A stretch of DNA of 64,000 nucleotides, taken from NCBI RefSeq assembly GCF_014109825.1, contig NZ_CP059576.1, positions 2,506,001 through 2,570,000 on the forward strand, in the 5' to 3' direction. The notes beneath the pieces were generated by a model. It was given only the letters and a program-made list of their open reading frames with translations, had not been told where the DNA came from and made no database searches. Shown here one piece after another: positions 1 to 9,103 of the stretch; position 1 is the first letter of the stretch; every line of letters begins with the position of its first letter. The position numbers and the translations under genes are program-made. The stretch comes from Legionella sp. PC997 (GTDB lineage: Bacteria > Pseudomonadota > Gammaproteobacteria > Legionellales > Legionellaceae).

Positions 1-957
1 AGTCGCTATGGACCGCTTTCTATTCTGACTTTGACTTTCGTAGGAAAATCGATCGCTGCTTTAAATTTTGCTAAGCGCTATTCCATTTATGAAAATGTCA
101 TTTGGGGTAAAGACCAATCTAAATTTTCCAAGTCAGGCATAGTTCGTTTAATTGCTTATATAGCCACTATCTATACTCTCACTTTATTTGCCTATTCTCA
201 TGTTTACATTGCCAGCACAATTATCGCCACCGGATGTGGTATAGGAATTGTATGGTTTTTAAGAAAAACGTTAACTCTTCATGGTATTGTTCGTGACAAA
301 CAAATGGTTGCGTTGCTGCTCATTGTTGAAGCCGTTGTTTTTTTTGTTATTTATAACCAAATGAATAGTACATTAATTTTATTTGCTGAAAATAATTCCG
401 ACCATAATTTATTTGGTTTAACCGTTTCACCAGCTCATTATCAAATATTAAATCCACTACTTATCTTAGCTATTGGCAGTCAACTACCGCGTTTCTATAA
501 AATATTTCCACACTTTACCATTCCCTATCAATTTGCAGCAGGTACGGCGCTTGCAGGAATTGCTCTTTTAGTGATGTCCTGCGCGGCTTCGACAACTACC
601 ACCGGCATAATTAATGGCAACTATATTGCTTTAACTTATATCCTCATTTCTATTGCAGAATTATGGGTCAGTGCGATCGGCTTAAGCATGGTAGGTTTAT
701 ATTGTGATAAACACTCAATTGCCTTTGCCATGGGTGTGTGGTACCTCGCCAGTTCTTTAGCACATGCTATATCGGGAAGAATTGCTGCATGGGTAGCTAT
801 TCCTAATACCATCCATTCACCTATTGAAAGTCTTCCTTATTATCAAAACTATTATTTGGTTCTAGGTCTCTGTGCTATGGGACTAGGGATTATGATGTAT
901 CTTTTCGCCTATTTTTTGCAAAAAATAATGAACAAACGCGGCGTTATTTTAGGTTAG
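1..957 (+). CDS. POT/PTR2-family proton-dependent peptide transporter, 3' part
   Basis: The reading frame is open from base 1, so the gene starts outside the window; a TTG at 31 is only an internal codon. The product would be an inner-membrane proton/di-tripeptide symporter. About eight hydrophobic helices are visible. Family landmarks are a stretch like the POT helix VII region (NQMNSTLILFAENN, then FGLTVSPAHYQILNP) and the ELWVSAIGLSMV segment typical of helix X. The glutamate usual in the ExxSTL part of helix VII is replaced by asparagine or glutamine here. The tail is short and basic. Legionella species carry several POT paralogues and live on amino acids and peptides. Family call is firm; substrate is inferred. 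Confidence 0.85.
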   Translation, partial: SRYGPLSILTLTFVGKSIAALNFAKRYSIYENVIWGKDQSKFSKSGIVRLIAYIATIYTLTLFAYSHVYIASTIIATGCGIGIVWFLRKTLTLHGIVRDKQMVALLLIVEAVVFFVIYNQMNSTLILFAENNSDHNLFGLTVSPAHYQILNPLLILAIGSQLPRFYKIFPHFTIPYQFAAGTALAGIALLVMSCAASTTTTGIINGNYIALTYILISIAELWVSAIGLSMVGLYCDKHSIAFAMGVWYLASSLAHAISGRIAAWVAIPNTIHSPIESLPYYQNYYLVLGLCAMGLGIMMYLFAYFLQKIMNKRGVILG

Positions 958-998
958 AGTGCAGAGCAGCTATTAAACGATTCAAATATATCCTTCAG

Positions 999-1020
999 GT
1001 GCCAAGCAGAAACTTGGCGC
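999..1020. terminator. weak hairpin downstream of the peptide transporter
   Basis: GTGCCAAG at 999-1006 pairs with CTTGGCGC at 1013-1020 across a six-base loop, with one G-T wobble. There is no T run after it, so it is at most a weak or factor-dependent stop. The rest of the 958-1175 gap shows nothing else I can name. Confidence 0.3.
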
Positions 1021-1175
1021 TCTACACAAAACAGCGTCCCTCTTACATTCTTCCTATGCCTTTAACATTTATTTAAATAAATACGTCCTTTGTTTTTACT
1101 ATAAAAATATAAAGATAGGCTTGCTTGTTAAGTACGTAATTCGTACCATGTTTTTTTTAACTAGAGTGCATTCAT

Positions 1176-2711
1176 ATGAAGATTTATTTTCGAGATATTA
1201 CATTCGAGGGACATCCACTAGTTTGGGAATTGAATGAAAAAACCAATCAAGCCACATGCTTATTGTATTGCATCAAAAAGGACAATGAAGTTCAATTTTT
1301 ACCTAAAATGTCTCTTGAACTATTTAAGAAATTTTCGGGGATTACCCATGACAAGGGTGAAATTATCATTAAAGACGTTAAAACTTTCGGCCAGCCCTAC
1401 CAAAGCGTCGATCATCTTTACGAAATAAAGGATAAAATCACTGCTCCTAAAGCCACTATTACAAGACAAAAAAGTTCTTTTTTCCTGCAACAAAAAAATA
1501 AGTTGCAAGACGAAGCTTCCACCTCTAAACCTCTCAAACGCAGCTTAAGTTTAAGCAATACAAACCATCCTCTTTTTACTCATATTACTTTGGATGAATT
1601 GATAAAAAATGATGAATCTACGTGTGCTTTATGGGGTGATACTGTTGCTTATGAGAATTATTTTGAAAAAAAGACCAGCACTGACGCTAAAGCTCGAGGC
1701 GCAAAATTCTTAAAGTCTTCAATGGCATTCAACGTTATGGTGCAGTATGAAAAAAATCGTCATCTTTATCCTTTAAAATCAAAAGTGATTAAAGAAATAC
1801 GTGCTTTATTAGAGGTGCTTGATCCAATCTATACAAATTGGTATTCGGACAAAAATGTTCAGGTGAACAGAGAGTTGATTTTTCATTATTTTCAAAATGC
1901 AGTATTAGAAGCGATGCTCAATGGTAATCTCAATAACAAGCCGACAGAGTTTGAAACCAAAGAACCACCAAAATTGAATGCGGCACTACGAAAATATGCA
2001 ATAGAAAAAGCTCGCTCTTTGCGTGCCGAATTAATGTTAATGAAGTTTAATATATTAATTAACCCAGAATTACCTCCTGAGCTTGCACTGAGTGAGAAAG
2101 AAGTACACACTCTAACCGAAATCACTTCCTTACGCGAATTTGTACTCAAACAGCCTAAAGAAATCCTAGAAGGCATAAGTGCACAATTAAATAAGATTGC
2201 TCAATTGATTATTGAGTCGGGAATGGTTGAAGAATCCTATACGGAATTAAGCACACAATTAAATGATTCATTAAGTATTAATGCACCTGTGATCATGAAT
2301 TTCCACTCATTCAAAACACTAATACAAACTCTCTTGGAGCAGCAACTAACCAATAGTAGCAGTAAAAAAGAATTAAAAAATGAAAAAGAATTAATACCCG
2401 AAATTGTTACTCAAGTAACCATAGAAACAATAACCCAAATCTCTAAAATTCTTAACTCAACACATGGTCAATATATCGCTCAATTATACACGATAGATAG
2501 AAATTTTTACTTATGTAAGGAGTGGGCTGATAAATTAGCTGTTGAATTGGCAGATGTTAAACTCAAGCATCCTAAAGATGAGAAAAAAGTAATGGCTTAT
2601 AGTCAGATGATTGCTAATAAAGTTGTGGTTTTCTTGCAACATCAATTGCAAAAATATCAACCTCCTCAAGATGAAGAGTCAAACACCGACTCTTTGTCCA
2701 TTAAGTTATAA
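1176..2711 (+). CDS. unknown protein, candidate Dot/Icm effector
   Basis: A 511-residue hydrophilic, mostly helical protein with no signal peptide and no membrane segment. I do not recognise the family with confidence. Residues ~1-85 look like a small alpha/beta domain; ~90-130 is a Ser/Lys-rich linker; ~134-260 is helical and has a faint resemblance in spacing to an RGS domain (AFNVMVQYEKN, later IYTNWYSDKN-VQVN), which is speculation. The C-terminus ends in a charged Asp/Glu/Ser-rich stretch (QDEESNTDSL), as in many Dot/Icm substrates. It stands alone between a transporter and convergent lipA. The ATG at 1176 was chosen as the first start in the frame. Function unknown; the effector role is inference from genus and composition. 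Confidence 0.6.
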   Translation: MKIYFRDITFEGHPLVWELNEKTNQATCLLYCIKKDNEVQFLPKMSLELFKKFSGITHDKGEIIIKDVKTFGQPYQSVDHLYEIKDKITAPKATITRQKSSFFLQQKNKLQDEASTSKPLKRSLSLSNTNHPLFTHITLDELIKNDESTCALWGDTVAYENYFEKKTSTDAKARGAKFLKSSMAFNVMVQYEKNRHLYPLKSKVIKEIRALLEVLDPIYTNWYSDKNVQVNRELIFHYFQNAVLEAMLNGNLNNKPTEFETKEPPKLNAALRKYAIEKARSLRAELMLMKFNILINPELPPELALSEKEVHTLTEITSLREFVLKQPKEILEGISAQLNKIAQLIIESGMVEESYTELSTQLNDSLSINAPVIMNFHSFKTLIQTLLEQQLTNSSSKKELKNEKELIPEIVTQVTIETITQISKILNSTHGQYIAQLYTIDRNFYLCKEWADKLAVELADVKLKHPKDEKKVMAYSQMIANKVVVFLQHQLQKYQPPQDEESNTDSLSIKL

Positions 2712-2737
2712 AGAAATTTACTTTTATAAACACATGG

Positions 2738-2765
2738 AACCTGGGAAAAATTCTTTTCCCGGGTT
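2738..2765. terminator. hairpin between convergent genes
   Basis: A 12-bp stem (arms 2738-2749 and 2754-2765, one G-T wobble, four-base loop) sits between the convergent ends of the 511-residue gene and lipA. The arms begin AACC on one side and end GGTT on the other. The A run and T run lie inside the stem, so it could act in both directions. Confidence 0.55.
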
Positions 2766-2792
2766 TCAACTCCCCCCGAGCAAAATATGGAG

Positions 2793-3782
2793 TTAATTAT
2801 CTAAACCTAAATTATCTTGTTTAAATATTCGGTCTGCTCGATAACTTGAACGCACTAAAGGCCCGGAAGCTACTTCAAAAAAGCCTTTCTTTAATCCTAT
2901 CTGCCTCAATTCAGCAAAGGTTTCGGGAGTCACGTACCGCGCAATGGGTAAATGATTTCTTGTTGGTTGCAAATATTGCCCCAGCGTAAGAATATCTACA
3001 TTATGGACACGCAAGTCATCCATTGTTTGGATAACTTCTTCATCCGTTTCACCTAAACCTAGCATCAAGCTAGTTTTGGTCAAAACGTCAGGTCTGTAGC
3101 GTTTAGCAAATGAAAGAACATTTAATGTTTGTGCATATCCGGCTCTATTGTCTCGTACTGGATGAGTCAAACGTTCTACTGTTTCAACATTTTGTGCAAA
3201 TACATCGACACCACTATCCAATAATACGGCAATATCTTTTTCTACTCCTTGAAAATCAGGAGTTAATGCTTCCACTTTAGTTTTAGGAGAGCGTCGTTTA
3301 ATCGCACGGATAGTTTGCGCATAATGATGGGCGCCACCATCTGATAAATCATCTCTGTTTACGGAAGTTAACACGACATAATCTAAATTCATTAAGGCAA
3401 CTGTATTGGCTGTATTTTCTGGTTCTTGCAAATCCAACCAACCATGAGGATTCCCAGTGTCTACTGCGCAAAAACGACAGGCACGTGTGCACACAGCTCC
3501 CATTAACATAATTGTAGCAGTACCATGCGACCAACATTCAGCAATATTAGGACACTTTGCTTCCTCGCAAACAGTCGCTAAACGATGTTTTTGCACCTGC
3601 TCTTTTACTTGATGATATTCAGGAGTAGTATGATTTACCACGCGCAGCCATTTAGGTTTCGGTAAACGCTCATAGATTAGCCCTGTTGGTTTTACTCCGT
3701 CTTTAATTGCTGTTACCCCGTGAGATGTTTTATATTTTTTTCCACTCTCTACGACCACGGGAATATTAATGGGCTTGCTCAT
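2793..3782 (-). CDS. lipA: lipoyl synthase
   Basis: Radical-SAM enzyme that inserts two sulfurs into protein-bound octanoyl groups to make lipoyl cofactors for 2-oxoacid dehydrogenases and the glycine cleavage system. Both iron-sulfur signatures are present: the auxiliary-cluster cysteines C72, C77 and C83 ([12 protein letters not shown]) and the radical-SAM CxxxCxxC at C98, C102 and C105. The RSSYRA motif that supplies the auxiliary-cluster serine ligand is near the C-terminus. The frame is open upstream to 3932, but I start at the ATG at 3782: it gives the usual ~329-residue length, the usual MSKPI-type beginning, and has an AGGTG about seven bases upstream. No lipB partner is seen in the window. 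Confidence 0.95.
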   Translation of the reverse strand: MSKPINIPVVVESGKKYKTSHGVTAIKDGVKPTGLIYERLPKPKWLRVVNHTTPEYHQVKEQVQKHRLATVCEEAKCPNIAECWSHGTATIMLMGAVCTRACRFCAVDTGNPHGWLDLQEPENTANTVALMNLDYVVLTSVNRDDLSDGGAHHYAQTIRAIKRRSPKTKVEALTPDFQGVEKDIAVLLDSGVDVFAQNVETVERLTHPVRDNRAGYAQTLNVLSFAKRYRPDVLTKTSLMLGLGETDEEVIQTMDDLRVHNVDILTLGQYLQPTRNHLPIARYVTPETFAELRQIGLKKGFFEVASGPLVRSSYRADRIFKQDNLGLDN

Positions 3783-3942
3783 GTTATCACCTGAAAAACA
3801 AAGGTAGTGCTCAGCTTCTTCTTCTGAAGGGTCGAATTGGCGCATCTTGCACGCAAATTCAACCATTCGAGTAAACATTCGAATGGGAACCAGAGCTATT
3901 ACAAACAAAGAAAGATGATAATCCCAAATCATCTAACTAAGA

Positions 3943-5100
3943 TCAAGTCAAATTTAAAAAGTTACCAATAATCATTAAGATAAATAAAAGCACAATTGAG
4001 ATTCCCAAATTCGACAATACGAAGGGATAGACCACTAAACTAACAGCGATAGCAAGCAAAAATAATAACCCAATAGTGGCTAGTCTTGTTCTTGAAGCGG
4101 CAAAGCGTTTGATCCGGCACAAGAGAAAATAAATAAGTAAAATCAGCAGTAGAGGTAGTATGTATACTCCTTGATACAGCAATTGATACATACTGGCTTG
4201 CCCACTGGGTAAATGCTGATCATTCAACCATTGTTCAAAGATTGTAGACCAATTCATCACACAGGTTTGCTGATATATAGTAGTAATTAGCCCTAGGAAA
4301 AAGGCTAATACAAAATACAAAGTTTTAGGATACTGTTTTTTATAATATTGCCTAACAAAGTAAATAGTCATCAAGCCTAATAGTACTGCAGGTATACGCA
4401 TCCAGGGCAACAATTCAAAAAAAGCACTGGGGTACACTTGTTGAAAATAGTGGACTATAGCTACAGAAGAGGCAAACAAAAACGCTGCAGTAATCTGACT
4501 TTTCCTTTGTGTCTCAATTAAAAGAAAAGCTAGAAATCCTGCAAAACAAAAAAAGGCGCAAGGAGCAAAGGAGTCCATAAGCGCAATGGTAGTTGTAAAT
4601 TGAAGCCTTGACGGTTTTTCTACTATTCCTGTAATAAATCGATTTGCATTGGCCAAATGACGCAAAGTATTAACCGTTTCAATAGTTAATTCACCTTTAT
4701 GTTCAATTTGCTTCTTACAATAGTTAATCGCTTGCAACAAATCTTTTCCAGTGGTATCTGCTGAAGCAAAACCAACCCAACGCGAATTACAAAAAAAGAT
4801 TGATGGAACAGCAAAATCGTCCATTTGCTGTGCGCTCAATAATTGATAAAAACGACCTAATGAGTCTTTATCCTGATTAATATAATATCGTTGAACCTGT
4901 AAATCCGGATATTTTTTTTCCATTTCATGGAAAAAAGCATCAGCCTTTTGACAGTGGGGACAGGTGGTCGACAGAAACATTTCTACCTTTATGATCGCTT
5001 TATGATCTGTGATCGAATACCATGTGGGCAAAGGTTGAGCAGCCCACCCTGTAGCGCAAACAATAAAGAGCATTATGAGCAATTTGAAAGCAATTTTCAT
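3943..5100 (-). CDS. membrane protein with N-terminal periplasmic thioredoxin-like domain
   Basis: A 385-residue protein. Residues 1-21 form a signal peptide or anchor, followed by a thioredoxin-like domain with a CPHC active site (C47, C50) in the context FLSTTCPHCQKAD. From ~170 on there are about seven hydrophobic helices. The first contains two cysteines (APCAFFCFAGF), reminiscent of the Pro-Cys of CcdA/DsbD membrane domains. The architecture suggests a periplasmic dithiol/disulfide oxidoreductase with electron transfer through the membrane, in inverted domain order relative to DsbD. The ATG at 5100 follows a GGAG-type site. The gene ends ten bases before the alternative upstream start of lipA, but co-regulation is uncertain. 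Oxidoreductase role is likely; partner and direction are unknown. Confidence 0.7.
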   Translation of the reverse strand: MKIAFKLLIMLFIVCATGWAAQPLPTWYSITDHKAIIKVEMFLSTTCPHCQKADAFFHEMEKKYPDLQVQRYYINQDKDSLGRFYQLLSAQQMDDFAVPSIFFCNSRWVGFASADTTGKDLLQAINYCKKQIEHKGELTIETVNTLRHLANANRFITGIVEKPSRLQFTTTIALMDSFAPCAFFCFAGFLAFLLIETQRKSQITAAFLFASSVAIVHYFQQVYPSAFFELLPWMRIPAVLLGLMTIYFVRQYYKKQYPKTLYFVLAFFLGLITTIYQQTCVMNWSTIFEQWLNDQHLPSGQASMYQLLYQGVYILPLLLILLIYFLLCRIKRFAASRTRLATIGLLFLLAIAVSLVVYPFVLSNLGISIVLLFILMIIGNFLNLT

Positions 5101-5150
5101 AGGATTCGGAGGTGCATTAAAAGGATACTATATCATCCTAAAAAACTCTG

Positions 5151-5603
5151 TTAATAGGTATGAATGTAATTTTCTAATTGTTCTATCACTCTAGCCTTAT
5201 CTTCTAATAGATGATAAAGCAAATCACCTATTGATAAAATAGCGACCAACTCATCATTTTCATCACGAATTAACACATGTCTTCTTTTAGTGGCGGTCAT
5301 AGCTTGCATTGCTTTTTCTACAACATCGTTAGGGCTAAGTATCGTTATATCTCTATGCACCACATCGTCAACCGTTCCTGTGTCGAGATCAATGCATTTG
5401 TGCAAGCAAGAACGAACTATGTCTCGCTCACTTACGATACCTACTAATTGATTGTCGTTATCTACTACAACTAAGGCACCGATATCTAATTCCGTCATCA
5501 TATTAATGCATTTTCTTACAGAATCTTCTGGATGGATAAAAATAATTTTTCGCTTCGGTACTGGTAAGGCATTATGGATTAGGTCAGCCATTTTATTCTC
5601 CAT
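5151..5603 (-). CDS. two-CBS-domain protein
   Basis: 150 residues made almost wholly of a CBS pair: the first repeat ~20-75 (VRKCINMMTELDIGALVVVD, then GIVSERDIVR) and the second ~85-140 (VVEKAMQAMT, RHVLIRD, LVAILSIGDLL). Such stand-alone Bateman modules bind adenine nucleotides or S-adenosyl ligands and act as sensors; the target is not predictable. The gene lies 54 bases downstream of the BON lipoprotein on the same strand and may be co-transcribed with it. The pairing of CBS and BON proteins suggests a stress-related role, which is inference. Confidence 0.85.
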   Translation of the reverse strand: MENKMADLIHNALPVPKRKIIFIHPEDSVRKCINMMTELDIGALVVVDNDNQLVGIVSERDIVRSCLHKCIDLDTGTVDDVVHRDITILSPNDVVEKAMQAMTATKRRHVLIRDENDELVAILSIGDLLYHLLEDKARVIEQLENYIHTY

Positions 5604-5657
5604 TTGAACATACTTAACCTATTTTATAAATATAGTACAAATGGAGAGCTTTAAAGA

Positions 5658-5981
5658 CTATTGTCGGACAATTATATGATTTTCTACACCACGTACACCA
5701 GGTACCTGGCGCGCTATTTGTTCTGCAGTATCACTGAGTCTTATTTTTTTAACGTATCCAGTTAAAATTACAACATCTTGTCTTGTTTGAACATGCACTT
5801 GCGACACAGCAAGATCATCATTACGCATTAAAGCTTCTTGTACAGTTTGTGTTAAATCCGCGCCTGGAGCAGCCATAGGTGAAAACGACCTAAATATATT
5901 AGGAGTTGCTTGGTTCGACTGACAACCAACCAAAGAAAATAAAACAAAAACCACCAAGATATTTAGTACGTACTTTTGCAT
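5658..5981 (-). CDS. BON-domain lipoprotein
   Basis: A 107-residue exported lipoprotein. A hydrophobic signal ends in a lipobox (SLVGC, Cys20), and residues ~40-105 form one BON domain (VQEALMRNDDLAVSQVHVQTRQDVVILTGYV, then PGVRGVENHI). BON domains bind phospholipid surfaces and occur in osmotic-shock proteins such as OsmY. The frame can be extended four codons to a TTG at 5993, but the ATG at 5981 has GGAG seven bases upstream and is preferred. No Asp at the position after the lipid Cys, so outer-membrane sorting is expected. Confidence 0.85.
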   Translation of the reverse strand: MQKYVLNILVVFVLFSLVGCQSNQATPNIFRSFSPMAAPGADLTQTVQEALMRNDDLAVSQVHVQTRQDVVILTGYVKKIRLSDTAEQIARQVPGVRGVENHIIVRQ

Positions 5982-5993
5982 AAAGGTCTCCAA

Positions 5994-6510
5994 TATTAAT
6001 TCATAACGGTACTGTGATACTTCATGTAGTTGTTAACATCTAGCTAAAGTTCTCAGCAACAAGAAACCATTGCTCAAACTAAACAAAGTCAACCTATAAA
6101 AGAGTCCTGAATTACAGGATTACAACTCATGACAACATCCACAAGTATGTGGATAGTATGTACTTTAACTGATTAATATACAAATAAATATCCAAGAGAC
6201 TATACAATTTTATAACAAAACGGTGATGAAAAACTGAAACCATGTAAAAATGTTTAGATGGTTGCGCATAATAGAAAAACAGTCACATAAAATATAGAAA
6301 TAAAAGAGTCAACTAAGCTCTGACTTTAAAGTAAACGAATCCGATATTGCCAAATCAGGAAAAAGCTCATTGTAGATTGCCTGACATGATTGACTAGTGA
6401 GACAATTGAGTTGTGGTTGAGCTCACCACCTAAAATAGATAAACATTACCTAACGCTCCGGGAAAATATGTGTTACAAAAATGAATGATATTTAAATTGA
6501 GTAAACAAAT
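5994..6510. other. 517-base intergenic region
   Basis: AT-rich spacer between the divergently transcribed BON lipoprotein and cbpA, so it should hold both promoters. The only structure noted is a short dyad, TCCTG-five bases-CAGGA, near 6104-6118. No convincing ORF, tRNA or long repeat was seen. Confidence 0.4.
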
Positions 6511-7401
6511 ATGGATAAAGACTATTATAAAATAATGGGAGTAAGTGAGGATGCCTCTGATAAAGACATTAAGATGGCATATCGAAAATTGGCTCGGAAA
6601 TATCATCCTGATATAAGTAAAGAGCCAAACGCAGAAGAGCGCTTTAAAGAAATGGGAGAAGCCTACGAGGTTTTAAGAGACCCAGTGAAAAAAGCAGAGT
6701 ATGATAATTATCGAAGAAATAAAGCGTTTCATCAGCAAGGAGGATCAACGCATTGGCGACCGGAAGAATCCGAACATTACTACAGTGGCCAATTTAATGA
6801 GGACTTATTTGAAAATTTATTTGGGCATTCTCGCTATCGCCAACAACCGATGGCCGGACAAGATTATCATGGAAAAATAAATATCAGCCTGGAAAATGCA
6901 TTTAAAGGAACGCTGACAAACATACAAATTCCTATGACAAACGGATCAGAAGTCACCATGCAAACCCTAAAAGTGAAAATACCTCCAGGAGTCAAATCGG
7001 GCCAACAAATTCGGCTTGCAGGACAAGGAGCCCCAGGAATTCATGGGGGCCCACGCGGTGATATTTATTTAACGATACAAATTGAGAAACATCCACTCTT
7101 TGATCTAATGGATGGTGATATCTACCTCACACTCCCTATTACTCCATGGGAGGCGGCGTTGGGTGCAACTGTGGTCGTTCCTACATTAGGAGGAAAAATC
7201 GATTTAAAAATACCTCCTGGCTCTCAAGGGGGGCAAAAGTTAAGACTTAAAAATCGTGGGTTACCTGGAAAAACACCTGGACACCAATACGTACTTTTAA
7301 AAATTATTACCCCACCAGCAACCACTGAAGCTGCTACAGAGCTCTATAAAAAAATGGAGCAAGTAATGCCTTTTAATCCACGTGACAAAATAGGAGTATA
7401 A
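6511..7401 (+). CDS. cbpA: DnaJ-class co-chaperone CbpA
   Basis: A 296-residue J-domain protein with the short CbpA layout: J domain at residues 1-70 with the HPD motif at 32-34, a Gly/polar linker to ~110, then two substrate-binding beta domains (~115-290) and no zinc-finger cysteines, which separates it from DnaJ. It would stimulate DnaK and, as in E. coli, may be nucleoid-associated. The stop is followed two bases later by the start of the CbpM-like gene, so the two are translationally linked. A long non-coding leader precedes it, suggesting regulated transcription. Confidence 0.92.
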   Translation: MDKDYYKIMGVSEDASDKDIKMAYRKLARKYHPDISKEPNAEERFKEMGEAYEVLRDPVKKAEYDNYRRNKAFHQQGGSTHWRPEESEHYYSGQFNEDLFENLFGHSRYRQQPMAGQDYHGKINISLENAFKGTLTNIQIPMTNGSEVTMQTLKVKIPPGVKSGQQIRLAGQGAPGIHGGPRGDIYLTIQIEKHPLFDLMDGDIYLTLPITPWEAALGATVVVPTLGGKIDLKIPPGSQGGQKLRLKNRGLPGKTPGHQYVLLKIITPPATTEAATELYKKMEQVMPFNPRDKIGV

Positions 7402-7403
7402 GC

Positions 7404-7718
7404 ATGAAACAAGACAATACAATTATTGGCGTGCTTATTGAAGAAACAATGACGATATCATTTGATGAAGTATGTCAAAAATATCAGATACCTGAAGAAT
7501 TGTTACATGAAATGGTTGAGTACGGTTTATTTTCTACAGAAACCACAAAAACAGAGCACCTGAAGTTAAATCCGAACGATCTCCGAAAAATTGAGTCGGC
7601 ATTTCGCCTCCATCAGGATTTGGGAATTAATCTTCCGGGGGTAGCCCTTGCACTGGACTTATTAGAAAAAATAGATCAATTAAACGAAGAGCTTAACATT
7701 TTACGTAAACATTTTTGA
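7404..7718 (+). CDS. cbpM: CbpM-like chaperone modulator
   Basis: 104 residues with a MerR-like helical fold: an N-terminal strand and HTH-type segment (ISFDEVCQKYQIPEELLHEMVEYGLF), a middle region with HLKLNPNDLRKIESAFRLHQDLGINLPGVALALDLLEKI, and a C-terminal coiled helix. This is the CbpM family, which binds the CbpA J domain and inhibits it without binding DNA. It directly follows cbpA with a two-base gap, the classic arrangement. Confidence 0.88.
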   Translation: MKQDNTIIGVLIEETMTISFDEVCQKYQIPEELLHEMVEYGLFSTETTKTEHLKLNPNDLRKIESAFRLHQDLGINLPGVALALDLLEKIDQLNEELNILRKHF

Positions 7719-7741
7719 TTGTTTGATTGATAGTATTAGCT

Positions 7742-7767
7742 TGTAGCCTGGTTGGAACCAGGTTACA
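7742..7767 (+). terminator. terminator / REP-like palindrome after cbpM
   Basis: Arms 7742-7753 and 7756-7767 form a 12-bp stem (one G-T wobble) around a two-base loop, extendable by four more pairs with a wobble. A run of seven T occurs about fifteen bases after the stem. The arm starts GTAGCCTGG, like the palindrome at 10125-10156, so it may be a member of the same dispersed repeat family used as a terminator. Confidence 0.6.
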
Positions 7768-7941
7768 GGCTCAATCAATAACATTTTTTTAGTTATAGAT
7801 TTAACTCCTTAATCTAACTAGTTTTTCTGCAATTTTATGTTTTTTATGTCTAAAGTAAAAAAATTCCTCGAGCACATATTGCTACACATTGTGATATGGT
7901 AATACAATGGCAAAAGGATACCTTTTAATTAAGCAAAACCT

Positions 7942-8211
7942 ATGCGCCCTTTGTTTATAATTTTAATTGTTTCCCTGGTCGTTTTACAGCATAAGCTGTG
8001 GCTGGGCGATGGAAATTTAATTCAATGGCAAAATCTTGAAAAAAAACTGGTTGTTCACGAACAAGAAAACAATAAACTGGCAACACGAAATCGAGCGCTT
8101 GAAGCAGATATTAGAGAATTAAAAGGTGGCGAGCAAGCTCTGGAAGAACAAGCACGCTATGAACTTGGAATGGTAAAAGGGACAGAAGTCTATTATCAAT
8201 TTGTAGACTGA
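7942..8211 (+). CDS. ftsB: cell division protein FtsB
   Basis: 89 residues: one N-terminal transmembrane helix (~3-17) followed by a periplasmic coiled coil (~32-70), ending in a short conserved tail (ARYELGMVKGTEVYYQ) typical of FtsB/DivIC. FtsB forms the FtsQLB complex that activates septal peptidoglycan synthesis. Length and layout match the family. In many gammaproteobacteria it sits next to eno or ispD; here it is a single gene convergent with the mevalonate kinase gene, with ten bases between the stops. Confidence 0.88.
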   Translation: MRPLFIILIVSLVVLQHKLWLGDGNLIQWQNLEKKLVVHEQENNKLATRNRALEADIRELKGGEQALEEQARYELGMVKGTEVYYQFVD

Positions 8212-8221
8212 TCATTCTCCG

Positions 8222-9103
8222 TTAGGCACTTAGTAATTCAAGATATTCAGGTGGTTGTTTGTCCCAAAGACTTAGCACAAATCCCCCTCCTCCAGAACCT
8301 GTTGGTTTTACAGCCAAGGCTCCTTCAGCAGTTAATCGATTCATATGTTGCTGCAAACTCTCGCTAACTAAGTTCCATTGATAAAAACAATCTGCCGCTT
8401 TATTAATTGCTTGCGATAAAGAAGGGATTGCATCTGTTCCCCCCAGTTCTAAAGCATTTCTAGCTTCCTCAACTGCTACAACCATTTGTGCATCGATTTG
8501 CTCAGCTAATGTAGGATTTTTAGTCCATAAATCCTGGACCTGATGAATACAATGTGAGGTAATTCCGATTTGCTTACAGGAAGATAAAAAAAATTGAGGA
8601 CGAATTTTTTGCTGAAGTGGTATAATTTTTCCCAATTTGAAATAAACCCCTCCCTCAGTAGCGACGCCTGCAACATCGAGCCCACTACTTTTTCCATGGA
8701 ACAAATGTTCTAGTTCTTTTGCAAAATCATTACATTGACTTTGTTCTATCATTTTTTGCGCACAAAACCAGCGACTCATTGCCACACAAAGAGCTGCTGA
8801 AGCCCCCATTCCGGCTCCTACAGGAATTGTGCTATCTAAATGAAAATAACCACCTAATTGATTTAAAGAACGTCCCAATAATTGCATGCCATGTTCCAAT
8901 ACACTCCAAAACAAAAGCTGCATATCAGCACCACTAGTTCCCGTATAATCTGCCCCTAAAGAAGTTGCATTAGCAGAATAAGTTAAGGTTAACTTTTTTT
9001 CCTTGATCGGAAATACAAGAGCTGGATGTCCCCGTACTACAGCATGTTCACCTGCTAAAATCCATTTGCCAAACGTTGTGGTTTCAAAATCACAGAACAT
9101 CAT
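8222..9103 (-). CDS. mvk: mevalonate kinase (GHMP family)
   Basis: Phosphorylates mevalonate with ATP, an early step of isopentenyl diphosphate synthesis. GHMP motifs are in order: motif 1 near residue 12 (GKWILAGEHAVVRGHPAL), the ATP-binding PVGAGMGASAAL in the middle, and motif 3 KPTGSGGGGFVLSL near the C-terminus. Length 293 fits bacterial mevalonate kinases. The start overlaps the end of the decarboxylase gene by 14 bases, so both are translated from one message. Two adjacent ATGs (9103, 9100) are possible. The gene order with the decarboxylase, plus the HMG-CoA reductase pair nearby, supports mevalonate over other GHMP substrates. Confidence 0.85.
   Translation of the reverse strand: MMFCDFETTTFGKWILAGEHAVVRGHPALVFPIKEKKLTLTYSANATSLGADYTGTSGADMQLLFWSVLEHGMQLLGRSLNQLGGYFHLDSTIPVGAGMGASAALCVAMSRWFCAQKMIEQSQCNDFAKELEHLFHGKSSGLDVAGVATEGGVYFKLGKIIPLQQKIRPQFFLSSCKQIGITSHCIHQVQDLWTKNPTLAEQIDAQMVVAVEEARNALELGGTDAIPSLSQAINKAADCFYQWNLVSESLQQHMNRLTAEGALAVKPTGSGGGGFVLSLWDKQPPEYLELLSA

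Noticed and set aside
3783..3932. 50-codon in-frame extension upstream of lipA
   Set aside because: The internal ATG at 3782 has a ribosome-binding site and gives normal LipA length; the extension has no family resemblance.
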